From Meghimatium bilineatum (taxonomy: Eukaryota > Mollusca > Gastropoda > Stylommatophora > Philomycidae): a stretch of DNA of 64,000 bases. Shown here piece by piece: positions 47,033-59,500 of this stretch. A program made the position numbers and the translations under genes. The notes under the pieces are model-generated. The model worked only from the letters and a program-made list of their open reading frames with translations. It was not told the origin of the DNA and made no database searches. The stretch covers positions 12,763,863-12,827,862 of the forward strand of contig CM067299.1 in the NCBI GenBank assembly GCA_034231615.1, in the 5' to 3' direction. The stretch's first letter is position 1. Each line of letters begins with the position of its first letter.

Positions 47033-47619
47033 ATACAATCTTGTTTTTCCATTATGTACTCAGCTGTTGATTCTTTTGTTTGATTTTCCATCTTCATTTA
47101 AACAGGTTCCAGGTGTTTCTTATGAAGAATTTTTTATATTGCTTCTTCTCTTGCTAAAATTTGTTGCATTCACTTAAAATTGCTTCCTAAAACTTGTCAC
47201 TTGTGATTGTAGGTACAGATGGAAATGGTTAACTATTACCAATAAGGAGCAGAACATTCTAACAATGAGACATAATGACAGAAAAATGATAAAGACTTTC
47301 TAATAAAAGTGTCATCTGTTATTGTGTTTCATTGCTCTTAATTAGAAACAAACATATTTTTGTCAATACCTACATTCACATTGTGTTGTCACAGCCTCCA
47401 CATTTTTAGAAACAACTTATTTCCTGAAATTAGTGATTTATCTCTGTACTAGGGATTGTATATTGATATCTTTTCTATGAAGCTGTCAGCATCTCTAATT
47501 TGTTCTTTAGGCTGCAGTTAACTGTAATCTTTATTTATGAAGTTCTGTGTGTTTTATTTATGACGTACTCATATTTCTGTATGAAAGTCTCCAATTTTAT
47601 TCTTAAAACCCTAATAGAA

Positions 47620-47900
47620 AATGGTTACTAAACTAGATAAAAAAGGAAATGAAGAAATTAGGAAAAGAGTAGGTATAATATCATGTATTGAACATATCGA
47701 AAGACAGCAAGTAAAATGGTTTGGTCACCTTATGAGAATAAACCCAAATCAAATACCGATAAGAGCATATAACAAACGAGTATTCTGACAAAGCCCAAGA
47801 AAGCAGTGGATAGAAAATATCAAGATAACCTTGAACAATTATAGACTTAATGCAACCAAGGTGACACATCTGGCCTTGGAACTATAACTGAGACTCCTAC
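47620..47900 (+). mobile_element. LINE 3' end
   Basis: Frame KKGNEEIRKRVGIISCIEHI, ERQQVKWFGHLMRINPNQIP, then after a stop KQWIENIKITLNNYRLNATK. Typical C-terminal WFGHLMR region. Confidence 0.88.
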
Positions 47901-47984
47901 CCGTACGCTTAACTGCAAGTGTGGATACTATCAACCATCATTCACCTTGGGAAATACAAAAGAAAATGGTGATCAGATCACTCA

Positions 47985-48225
47985 TCATCTATACCTTCAA
48001 CTCCTTCTTGTAGCATATTACTCCATACCATGTCTATTTACCTTCAACTCCTTCTTGTAGCATATTTCTCCATACCTTGTCTATTTACCTTCAACTCCTT
48101 CTTGTAGCATATTTCTCCATACCTTGTCTATTTACCTTCAACTCCTTCTTGTAGCATATTTCTCCATACCTTGTCTATTTACCTTCAACTTCTTGTAGCA
48201 TATTTCTCCATACCTTGTCTATTTT
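47985..48225 (+). repeat. About 50-bp tandem repeat, 4-5 copies
   Basis: 'accttcaactccttcttgta' and 'tctccataccttgtctattt' recur; the last copy lacks a few bases. Confidence 0.95.
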
Positions 48226-48849
48226 GAGATTATCAAATTGGTACCAACTCCTTGTGACATTCTGAGATTGCAGACCAATCACTTATGAGGATGTTCCAGA
48301 TACAAGGAACCTACTCTCTACAACCAATAGAGATGACCCTCATCTTTTAAATTCAGGATCAATTTAGTGTCCATCAATTGAGCATTATGTCACTTTGTAT
48401 ATATCCCTGTGTAGTAAGATGGTTCCTTAAATCAGTGGTACTCAATGTTTGCCATATGGTCTAACTGGATTGGGAGAGGGGGGTTACATATAAATATTTT
48501 GATATTGGGTAGAGAGGGGGCATAGACTCACCCAGGAGGTGGGGAACAGGAAGGTGACTACTTGAATGATAAACAACAATATTTATGGTGAGATAAAGTC
48601 TTGGTGACTTCCACAAAAATTTTATGACTGTCTATTTTAATTTATTTTCATAGGCACTATCTGGGCTAAAAAAGAAAATTTGCACTAGGGGGAGGGGGGA
48701 GCAGGTGGGTGTGTGTCACATACCATAGTCTTAAATGAGATTTAACTCACGGAAGATTACAAAGATTCTACAATTTTACCTTCAGGTTTTATTGATATTT
48801 TCTCCCATAAACAATGTATTTATATTGCATATAATTATTATAGGAGTGA

Positions 48850-49165
48850 AAGTAAACCTATATAGATATTTAATAATGCCCACACTTTTGTACGGATGAG
48901 AGAGATAGACACAGCTGATATAGAGAAGAAAAAAAACACTTTGGAAAACAAATTTTACAGATGAATGTTAGGCATTCGTTATACAGGACATAAAACCAAA
49001 ACATTTGTGAGAAACAAAAAAAATGCCTTTGCAGGACAATAAGAACAACTGTTGTCAATGGTGAAATGTTACAAGCTCATGTGGTTTTGGCATATAATGA
49101 GATATCATTCTCTGTCAAGGACTATTCTGCAGAGACAGTTGAGGGTATCCTTGCATGAATAGTGA
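48850..49165 (+). mobile_element. LINE 3' fragment
   Basis: Across frames: MLGIRYTGHKTKTFVRNKKN, KCYKLMWFWHIMRYHSLSRT, ILQRQLR. Close to the family at 61300-61540. Confidence 0.8.
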
Positions 49166-49189
49166 GGAACAGAGAAAAAAGGAAGACAA

Positions 49190-49485
49190 AGGTAAGTTAA
49201 AAGGTAGAAAAGGTGAGTTGAAAGGTAGAAAAGGTAAATTGAAAGATAGAAAAAGTAAGTTGAAAAGTAGAAACGGTGAGTTGAAAGGTAGAAAAGGTAA
49301 GTTGAAAGGTAGAAAAGGTGAGTTGAAAGGTAGAAAAGGTAAATTGAAAGATAGAAAAAGTAAGTTGAAAAGTAGAAACGGTGAGTTAAGGTAGAAAAGT
49401 TGAAAGGTAGAAAATGTAAGTTGAAAAGTAGAAATGGTGAGTTGAAAGGTATAAAAGGTAAGTTAAAAGGTAGAAAAGGTATAGA
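49190..49485 (+). repeat. 21-bp tandem repeat, about 14 copies
   Basis: 'gttgaaaggtagaaaaggta' units, in-frame as KLKGRKG. It starts where the LINE's basic linker would be, so it probably grew from LINE sequence. Confidence 0.95.
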
Positions 49486-49712
49486 GGATTGATTTCATTG
49501 TACTCAGACTATCCCATATGTACTCCGCCGCTCCAAACAAAGCAGCACGCCACATGCTAAGAGCACATAATAGCATGTAACTCCGTAGCTTCAAGAAATA
49601 ATTCCCAGGGATCACAGAAAAAATCCACTGTATAAACAAGACATTGTGATTTGAATCCACGATCTCTTGAGCACAAAGTGAACGGTTTAACTGCTACACT
49701 AGGGAGCCCATG
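49480..49712 (-). mobile_element. tRNA-derived SINE, clear head
   Basis: Minus strand 'ctccctagtgtagcagttaa' (A box), 'gatcgtggattcaaatcaca' (B box), then the body 'gaattatttcttgaagctac'. Related copies at 32200, 44168 and 58908. Confidence 0.85.
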
Positions 49713-49899
49713 GACTGGTCAGGATTATGTTTCTCTGCACTTAATAAAGTTTTGAGAAACGGAGAAGCTTGGTCGAATTTGTATGTTAACGTCTTCAAAG
49801 TTGGTCCTCCCAAATGCAACAACAAAGTAGATGGGATCAGTCTGAAGCAAGTAACATTATTATATATTTAGATACCTGAATAAGATGAGATGGAGGATG

Positions 49900-50430
49900 T
49901 ATTACAGAAGTCCAATGTAGAATTTCCCAGGCAAAGGCACCACATTTCATAAGTTAAAGAACATCCTATGTAATATATCTTTGTTAATTGAAAAGAGAAA
50001 AAGAGTTCTTGGAAATTATATAAAAAGAATTCTGATGTATGGCAGTGAATTTTTGATATTCATCAGAATAGTGAAAAACATATAGGATGCAGAGATGTGG
50101 TTTTATAGAAGAATGTTAAAGCAACAAGGGCAGATTTGAAAGCATAATGAAGATACCATGAAAGAAGTTAATTAAAAAATAAAGCTGCTCACTCACATCG
50201 GAGAGAGACAATCCATATTATTTTTTGGACACATCATGAGAGGAGGAATGATGGAACACATTGTACAACGGGTAAGTTGAACAGCAAAAGTGGTAGGGAA
50301 AGAACAAGAGAGAAGATACTTGACAACCTGGCATATGCCATGGAAGAACATTCATATCAGAAATTATTAACAGCACATGAAACAGAAAACTTTGTAAAGA
50401 CATGATAACCAATGCTACACTGCATGGACA
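49900..50430 (+). mobile_element. LINE-A-type 3' part, many breaks
   Basis: Fragments in different frames: [30 protein letters not shown], then FFGHIMRGGMMEHIV and LDNLAYAMEEH. Inactive. Confidence 0.75.
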
Positions 50431-51110
50431 TAAGAATAAATTTTCAAATCTGGAACTCTTTTACCCTTAAACGTTATTGACTTTGAAGATGAATTATCAT
50501 TATATCCTGTCCTGGTGCTGTGTATAATATTTCTTAGCAACTATCCCAATAATTCAGTGTTCTAGCGAAGTCTGTAAGGAATAATTTGTACATTTAAATA
50601 CAATCCCAGATCTTGATCAACTACATGTTAAATATGATTTTAGATTTCAACTAGACCTAGACCTATACAAGGCAACTCTCAAAAAGCTGTGATACATACA
50701 AATGTATTAATAAAATGTTAAAAATTGAGTGCAGACTTCAGAAAAACTGTGACCTCTCTTAATCTCCATTTGTTGGTTTCCAGACATGAAAACTAAATCA
50801 TGTTGCTGTTGCATGTAGTTCCATTTGGTTTCTCCGTTCATTCCCTTCTTTATAAAAACATTATGGTCGAAATGTCGATCATGTACATTATTCAACATAA
50901 AACTGCTATTTAACACTTATTTAACCCTTATTTTCAATATTAACTTGCTAAAATACTAAAAATATGTTAAATAAATTCTGTATGGTTAATTATAAAGAAT
51001 CATTATGCCTGGTTTATAATTAAAATGTAATTAAACTGCCTTAAAATGTGAACAGAATTAAAAAAATGAATAAGTTGTGTATATGGTGGTTGTGTAAATT
51101 AGAACTATAT
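50431..51110. other. No feature recognised
   Basis: AT-rich, downstream of the ceramide synthase gene. A minus open frame at 50707-50916 shows no domain. Confidence 0.3.
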
Positions 51111-51114
51111 TATC

Positions 51115-51390
51115 AGAATCAAAGATGTTATCAAATACACTAGAAACTCACATCAAAGATGTTATCAAATACATTAGAAACTCACATCAAAAATGTTATC
51201 AAATACACTAGAAACTCACATTATCAGAATCAAAGATGTTATCAAATACACTAGAAATTCGCATTATCAGAATCAAATATGCCTATCAATCAAATACACG
51301 AGAAATTCACATTACAGAATCAAAGACTTTGAATACATTAAAACTCAGATAATCAGAATGAAAGATGTTTTGCTATCAAATACATCATAA
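51115..51390 (+). repeat. Degenerate about 40-bp tandem repeat
   Basis: 'caaagatgttatcaaataca' and 'ctagaaactcacattatcag' alternate about six times with variable gaps; lies in the 3' flank or 3' UTR of the ceramide synthase gene. Confidence 0.85.
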
Positions 51391-51414
51391 ACATCTTGTC
51401 ATGAATGGCGAAAA

Positions 51415-51755
51415 TTAAATTTATTTAGGACTATAAAACATATATGAGAAAATTTAATATGCAGACAATCTGTGCTGTAAATTAAAAACAATTTCCATAA
51501 ATAATTATGCAGTTTTTATAAACATAAACATAAAATGTCCATGCTATCATAAACAAATTCATATATGATCACAATTAGCACATTTGACAAATTTCAGCAG
51601 TTAAAATGATGCAAAAACATATAGGTCACGAAATTTAATTTTCATACAGGTTATGTTGACAATATATGCAAATACCGTGCACAAAATTTGTCAACAACAT
51701 TTCAAGGCATAGACACAATGATTTGTTGACAATAATCTTTCATACTTGTTTATTT
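51415..51755 (-). terminator. Candidate polyadenylation signals of the ceramide synthase gene
   Basis: On the minus strand, AATAAA occurs near 51750 (about 45 bp after the stop) and again near 51420. Either could end the transcript. The base composition is very AT-rich, so chance matches are expected. Confidence 0.3.
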
Positions 51756-51792
51756 TAATTGTATCTTTCAGCCAATACTGAAAATTAATATT

Positions 51793-51948
51793 TCAATGAA
51801 CTTCACTATTTCTGGTGATTCTTTGTGTGGTGCCATTTGAAACTGTTGCTTTATTTTGTTCAATTGATGGTTGTGGTGCAGTACTGGCATCCTCTGGGTT
51901 CGAGTCACTGGGTTCACTATCTGATTCACTTCTTACATCCTTCTCAAT
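51793..51948 (-). CDS. CERS-like: Ceramide synthase last exon, acidic C-terminus and stop
   Basis: Acceptor caattttgtttcag. 51 codons plus TGA (51793-51795). Begins IEKDVRSESDSEPSDS, the Ser/Asp/Glu tail seen in CerS proteins (known in mammals as a CK2 phosphorylation region), and ends TRNSEVH. The 3' UTR runs to lower coordinates; minus-strand AATAAA hexamers lie near 51750 and 51420. Confidence 0.92.
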   Translation of the reverse strand: MEKDVRSESDSEPSDSNPEDASTAPQPSIEQNKATVSNGTTQRITRNSEVH

Positions 51949-53496
51949 CTGAAACAAAATTGATGAAACATTTTTGTGTGGTTAATATAAACTATTTCTT
52001 CTTCTTCTTCAGCGTTCGTTTTCAAACCTCCGCTGGATTTCTCTCATAACAGAACAATGTTCCTACAAGATTTCTAATTTAACGTAGTCCTTAGAATGGA
52101 AATGTGGTGTGTTGCAATTTTATTTGCACCAATGGCCCAACACATCCATCTTCAGCGGTATATAAACTATTTGACACACTATGATAGTTTAGTGTCAGGA
52201 TTGTTCGCTGTAAAGCACAAGTGTCTATTTCAAAGGTATGGAAAATATAATTCATGGGCTAAATATGACAAAATCCAGCCATTCAAATCAAACCATTTTT
52301 TTCTGATTCACCATGTAGATCTAAAAGTATTATATATACTGGCTTCCAAAATCGGGAAACAACACTTGGGCCTCCAAGGAAATAACAAAAAGATTTTTGG
52401 CCCATACCAGATGAAAAAACTTAATCTATCCTATAAACCAAATAAGGTTGATCACCTCTGCTCTATTCAATAATGTGGTCTAAAAACGACCTCTGATTTA
52501 TTCAATCATGTGGCCTAAAACCATCATGATCTAATTTATAATGTGATCTAAAATCACGATTGGTCTATTCAATAATGTGGTCTAAAACCACCTCTGGTTT
52601 ATTCAATAATGTGGTCTAAACCACCATAGGTCTATTCAATAAAGTGGTCTAAAATAGAAATCAACATTTTGTAAAATTTAAGACAATCCAATCGTTGTTC
52701 TCAGAAACTGTGAGATGATCTGACAATCACATGTGGGAACCCAGTAACTCAAATATGAAAGATATGGTTCCGTTGTCTAGAACAGTGTTTCTCAACATGG
52801 GCCATATGGTCCAATGCCATAAAGACCTGCAGGGAAGAGGACATGGAGAACAATTTTGAAATTGGGGCACACAGGTAGGAAACTGAATGTGATAAATAAT
52901 AAAAGAGATATAAATAAATCTGAAAAACCTTGGTGATCTGTGAAGATCAATGATTTTTTTTCTCTTATAGGTAGCAAGGGGGTCACAGCAAACAAATTGT
53001 CTCATATCTGTGTCACTACAAAATCTAAATTACAACATAGAGCTTTGAAATTTTCTGTCATAATGGATATTTGCATTTTCTGAATGAAATTGAAGAAGGC
53101 CCAGAGTTATTTCAAGAGTAAAATTCTAATTATTTTAATTCTGGGTGTGGATTTACATTACTATCTATGTATCTCAAACACCCAGTTTCCAGAATTTTTG
53201 ATTTTTCAAGAATAACACTCATAAACCATGTCAAGACTGTATTTCATGTGTACCACAATTTTAGAATAACATACTATCTCAAATGAACCCTCTTAGTATT
53301 ACTATTGCTACGGCTGCTGTATTTCTGAAGTATCACAACAGTTTCTACAATCATCAAAGTTGGTCACCAAGGGTGTATAACAGAAATTTGATCCAAAAAA
53401 GTGCTCAATTAACCTCAAGATCAACCACATGTATGCTATTTTCTGCTTTTGTAGGCTAAACTGACACTCAATATAGAAAAACCACACACGCATGCA

Positions 53497-53551
<55 letters not shown>

Positions 53552-56500
53552 AGTTTATAATTATGCATGTGCAAACTTACAGTTCCAGTAGTAAGTTTCT
53601 CAAAAACAATGCCAAGTATCAAATACGTCCACATTATATGCAGTAACTGGAGCACAAAAAGAAGACCATTGAAGAACCAATATGCAGGAAATGTTGTCAC
53701 ATAGTCATGAATTTCCACAGCTGAAGCATTTAGAACCCTGTAAAATTAACAATAACTATTTATTTCATAAGAAGTGTTTACATCATAAAATATATCTTGA
53801 ATATGTAATGTAGAAGGCATTACAAGAACACTAGACATCGATAACTATTGGTGGTAGATCAATTTGTAACTTGCATTATGCAGATAATATTGATCTCTTA
53901 GCCGGTTCCGAATCTGAACTTCAGTAACTCACAGCAAAGTTGGAAGATGTTCGAGTATGGCATGAAAATTAGCATTGAATAGAGCAGGTTATTATCTACC
54001 ACCTCAGAACAGGACACAACAGATTAAACAGCCACTTAAATAGACTAAGATTGGTCCCATCACCACTGTGCCCTTGTAGGCAGGCAGCACAGACCACTGA
54101 ACATATCCTGCAAGACTGCAATACACTAAACCAGTTAAGGGAAGAACACTGGCCCACAGAGATGGATATCCACAGAAAGATGTATGGGAGCACCGAGGAG
54201 TTTTCAAATACAGCAGCATTTATTAAGAAAACAGGACTTGCTGTGTAGACATGTCAAACTGCGAACGAGAAGAAGAAGCATTGACAGAAGCAAGATATCT
54301 GTGACTAGTGATACCAAGCAAGATTCCACAAACATCCAGTTAAATAATGGTCATAAACCTGAAGAATTTACGAACTTCAAATATCTCAGGTCCCAATTAT
54401 ATGATGATGGCAACTCAGGAAATAAGATTAAGTTAAGACCCGATGGTGGCCATGGCAAGGTTGAATGATTTAGAAAAGTAAGATCAGTATTACAGTAAAG
54501 ATATATTTATACAGTACAATCTATTTAGATTGCTAGTGCTAAGTATACTTTTAGAATATATGAAACTTGGACACTCAATGTAGACACAGAAAGAAGAATT
54601 CAGGCTTTTGATTACATGTTCTAATGACATTATTTAAGGGATAAATACTACATAAAGTACAAAGGTTACTATTAAAGCCTAACTATCAAGGTTAAAAATA
54701 AATAACTAGCAATAAACACAAAAACAAGGACTTTTTTCCACATTCTGTTCCAACTGGGACCACTGCTGTAAGAAGGACGTCTCCAATTGGTCCTTTGCAA
54801 TTCAATGTTTCTTGTTCAGTGTTTGTGTATTTCTTGAGAAAGGTCCCTGTTGGATCGGAAAGTGGAGAAGTCCTCGTTATTTTGATTCCACGCAACTTTA
54901 ATCAACACATTTTCTATCTTCTACCACATGAGATGCGGTGTTCAAATTCCATTTGCTGCATTATGATTTTTATTTCTAGATTTAGCAAGATGCCATCACA
55001 ATTACTAAACTAATTTTTTTTATAAATCTCACATGATATGGAACCAAAAAGCCTTCTGAAGTATGATGTGTCAGTATTTACAGATGCTGCAGACAATTTT
55101 AACCACATTCTAATTTTGACTACATCTGCTAACCAGGATTAGATTGAAACATATGCAGAAGAACATTGAACAAATACATTCATGTATCACACATTTGCAT
55201 CATACAGGAAATGCTGTGTTAGACCAATATTTTAGGTGCTCTCTGATAAGAATATGCCAGCTGACTTTTCATTCACTGATTTCCTAAAACAGAGTGAATT
55301 TAGCAACAGTTTGTATATAAAACAATTTCTAGCTTAGTTGGAAATAGTATCCTGAAATGGTAAACTTTCTAGCACAAGACTAAAAAGGTCATGCTGCACA
55401 TTAGATGAGAGATGTTACTTTACACATTTTACAGCTGAGAACTGCCATATATACACAACTGGGTCATTGAATACTTTTGGAATAAACACAATTCACACAT
55501 TCATGTAACCCCACCACTACTCGCAACCCTCATCAGTATTTTGATGCTCATTTTTATCACTACTGCAACTTTTTGCACATTTTTTTGGAGTTTTCAGAAG
55601 TTATCTCAGATGAAGTGCCACTGCAACTTGTTTTGTTTCTCCATGATCAATAAGAGATTAACAGTCTTGGACAGTTTATTCATCCAGTTACAATCAATAT
55701 ATCTAGCTAAGATATGCAATATCATTATTTACTTCTATATTATTTTTATTTTAATTTTTAATTTCACATTTTCCTTGCATAGCCACTGCATTTTCTTGAC
55801 ATTTAAGTTCATAAATTTTTATCATATTCATTTTTTTGCTATTTTTTTATTTTCAGATTTATCAGTTTTCATCATATATCTCTTTGACAAAGACATAAAG
55901 TCTTTGCTTTGGAACAGGGTATTAAAGTTTTTGCTAATCACTAGAAACACACAAAACAATGCACACAAATTGCTGTTTCGACTATAAGACCTTTAAAAGA
56001 GACATACCCAACAAAAATGATGAGCAAGAATGACACTATTAATGTTCACATGGCAGAGCTAAACATAATGTGGAGAGAAACCACAAGTGCTGAAACTAAC
56101 AAAAAAACTATACAGAAAACAATTTCCCATTCTTCTTTTTTTTCTCAAGTTTTTTTGCAGTTAGCTTGATATAGACTCGAGGATGGATTGCACTACATTA
56201 TAAGTTATAACACTAAGAAAATAATAATGCAATCACTTCTTATTTGTGTTACTGTGTCACTTTCCACTTAATTGGATATCCTGTCACATTTTGGTTATTA
56301 TAAGTACTATGGCTGAAATAGCCAACTTTTGGCATTAAATATTTGACTCCAGAACAAAGTGTTAAAAAACTAAAATAAGATTGCCTTTTGGATCTTTGCA
56401 GATGGTCAGGAAGCAGGTTAGTATAGCATATAAACTTGACTATGAGGCCCTCAATTTGGTTACATTGCCGAGACACATAGTCCCTACATTTTTCATATAA

Positions 56501-59500
56501 TTGCTTGCCCAGGCAGGTTTTTATTTAGAAAGTGCCTTGCCCATTTGCCATCAGCTTTGTTTACTAAAACATTAAGTATTACAAATATAGTATACACTTA
56601 CCAGAGTGGATAAACAACTATTCTTGACAATATCCAAGCCAGTATAAATACAGCAAAAAATACTTCACACATAGTTTGATATTTTGCATACTTCAACATT
56701 TTTGCAATCTAGGAGAGAACAAATATCTCATTATTTTTACAATTTTGAAGCACACAACAAAGATTATATGTAATAAAGAAAAATCAACAATTATTCAAGA
56801 TTAGTCTGTAATTTCATTTGCTTTCATTATGTTCCGTCTCCACATTAAAAGGTTGATTGCAATGGACCTCCAACATCCTGTTGCTTGCCTCTGTGGTACT
56901 TATGTAAAACACAAGGTCCATCAACTTTACAATGAATGCACAGACTATAGGAACAAGAATGACAAAGTACAGGTAAGAGTATACAAGACAGTTTCAACCT
57001 TAAGGTCTTGTTCAAGAAATTACAAGACAAACAGTGAAGAAACAGTAAAAATAAAGGCACTATCACAAAAACATTAGACGACAGAATTTATCATCTAATG
57101 TGTTTGTGATAGTGCCTTTATCACAAAATTTTTAATAGTCTATTGCCTTAGTTTACTGCATGTCCTGTGTATTGTCATTTGTATGATTATATTCTGTGTT
57201 TTGTTTTGTTGTATGTACCATATTTACATCCGTTAGTGATAGTTGTGTAGTGTTTTAGTCGTCATTCAGTAGGACTTCATTACCTGTCTTCCACGTGAGT
57301 ATTATTTTCTATTATGTTCTACTAGCAGTACCACCTTCTATATATTGCCTTTTGATAGTTTGTGCATTTGTTGTAAAGTTGATTGACCTAGTTTTTTTAC
57401 TATTGTTATACAATTTTACAAGCAGTCTAAATTATTATCGATTGCTTCTGATAAATTGTATTTTGTCCATCTTATGATATTTTATTCCCACTTACCTCTG
57501 CCCACCTCTTGCTTCCCGACTCTCAACCATAACTTCAATCAAGGTCCTCAACATGGTGTTACGACTTTTTATGTTCAAAATATTTTATTTCTTTGATTCT
57601 TATTTCCTGATTCTTATTTATTAACAAGTTTTCATACGTAATATTGCATGGCTTTTTATTTGCTTTATCCCCTTGCCAAAAAATTATCCCTATTCTTCTA
57701 TATATTCACATCTCAAAAACATAAATTCTGTCTGTAAATGTCTTATATTATTGCTAATGTTTCTGAACAATAGTTTTTTATCATGAACCAGCATCACCTC
57801 ACAAGGTTGCCATTGCTTGCCATTCCATCAGCCATTTAAAAGTATATAAGCTCAATGTCCCTGACATTTGTTGGCTCTTCTAGTCTTTCCAGTGAGGGTA
57901 CACTTCCTCCATTGTCCCATGGTCACTCCAATTTCTCTGAACATGTACTGTTGTTGTTGTTCATCCATCACAAGTGATGATGACCATTTGCTCCACATCC
58001 ACTTTGAAAATTTATTTAGCATTATATCCTTAATTATGAGTATGTAAATGCTTAATAAACCCCCATCTGAGGCCCAGCACATCCGTTTTCATCATGCCCT
58101 TAATTCAGGTAGTGGTCTTCCCTAGCCTGTGACAGCCTACCTATCTGTCAACAGGTGGTGGGTGTGTAATGACTCTTCGCCAAGACGATTGTCGTTCATA
58201 TCTATCTCACCCATCAGGTATGGAACCCTTTCTCTCTGCGAATATGTTTCCTGTATAGGAAAGCTCAACAGTAGAGTTGGGCCAGGGCTGCTTTCTTTGC
58301 CCATGATTGGGTCTCTGCCGTAAGGACACCGGTAACTAGCAGATTGTCTCGAGATAACAGAACTTGTAGTACTGATTTCCTTGGGATGTTTTCCCTTTTT
58401 ATTTGCACATAGTGCTGCCCTCTGGTGCTTTGCTGCACTCTCATTGTACCCAGTATGTTATTTTTTTGTCTCTCGCAATGCTTCTGCCTCTTGTCAATTG
58501 CATTGGCCACCACTCCAATGCTCAGACCGGACTTAATGGCGTCACTGTGTGTCGACAGTGCCACTGTTTGTGTTGACGCAGTGGTGTCGAAGATATTGAC
58601 TGTCTCATTTGCAGTCAATTCTCTTTCCATCTGTTGCTTCCACATTCATGGAAACAATCCCCAAAAGATTTAGCCAGAATCAGCACAAGCAGTTGTATTT
58701 CTGTTTCCAGGGTGCACTACTAGGAAGTACTTTTAGGACTTGGTTATCTGCTAACTCTGAGTCGGCTGAGAGCAGTGCGGTACCCTTTGACCCCTGTCAA
58801 TATCTGAATCATGGATATCCTGATTTCATACATCTTTGCAATGGTGTGGAGAGATCAGCCCCAAGATCTTTTCCCAACTGTAAATCCCTATAAAGAAGAT
58901 CCTTTAGCGGTGATCTCCATAGTTCAGGTGTTAAACTGTTCATTTTGTGGTCACAGATTCAAATCCAGCATATGTTGTCTTATTTACAAAGTGGATCTTT
59001 TCAGAGAACTCCTTGGGGATTATCACTAGAAGCCTTCTTAATAGTAATTTAGCATAGCTGGGATGAGTTACTGATAACAATTTAGCAGCTGAAGGGTTAA
59101 ACCAAACAAGGTTTGGTATTGTAAAAGCATGACATAACAAATAGAAAAAAAAAATATTAAGCTCAACCAATTCTACATCATCAACACTTACATTGAGCCA
59201 TGGGTCAGCTACGTCATGTACAACAAGAACAAGGCTTCCCACACGCACAAAATTGCATGCCCATGAGAAATAAATGAGCAATATTGTCACCAAATGATGG
59301 ACGATCATCTCGTTCTTATCCTATACAACAAAAACATAAAATATATTATATTAAATTTAATTTCTATATTTCATCCAATATTGTTATGTATATTATATTG
59401 TTATGTATATTATATTGTTATGTATACTATATTGTTATGTATACTATATTGTTATGTAGACTATATTGTTATGTATATTATATTGTTATGTATATTATAT

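Noticed and set aside
46861..47177. Repetitive YESVK / HTSHS proteins
   Set aside because: 15-bp satellite read in frame on both strands; no coding evidence.
51115..51390. CRISPR-like spaced repeats
   Set aside because: Eukaryotic context, spacers are themselves related, repeat copies vary and no cas genes. Same reasoning for 42830-42985.
55541..55987. 148-codon hydrophobic plus frame
   Set aside because: T-rich low-complexity intron sequence giving Phe/Ile/Leu runs; no family pattern.
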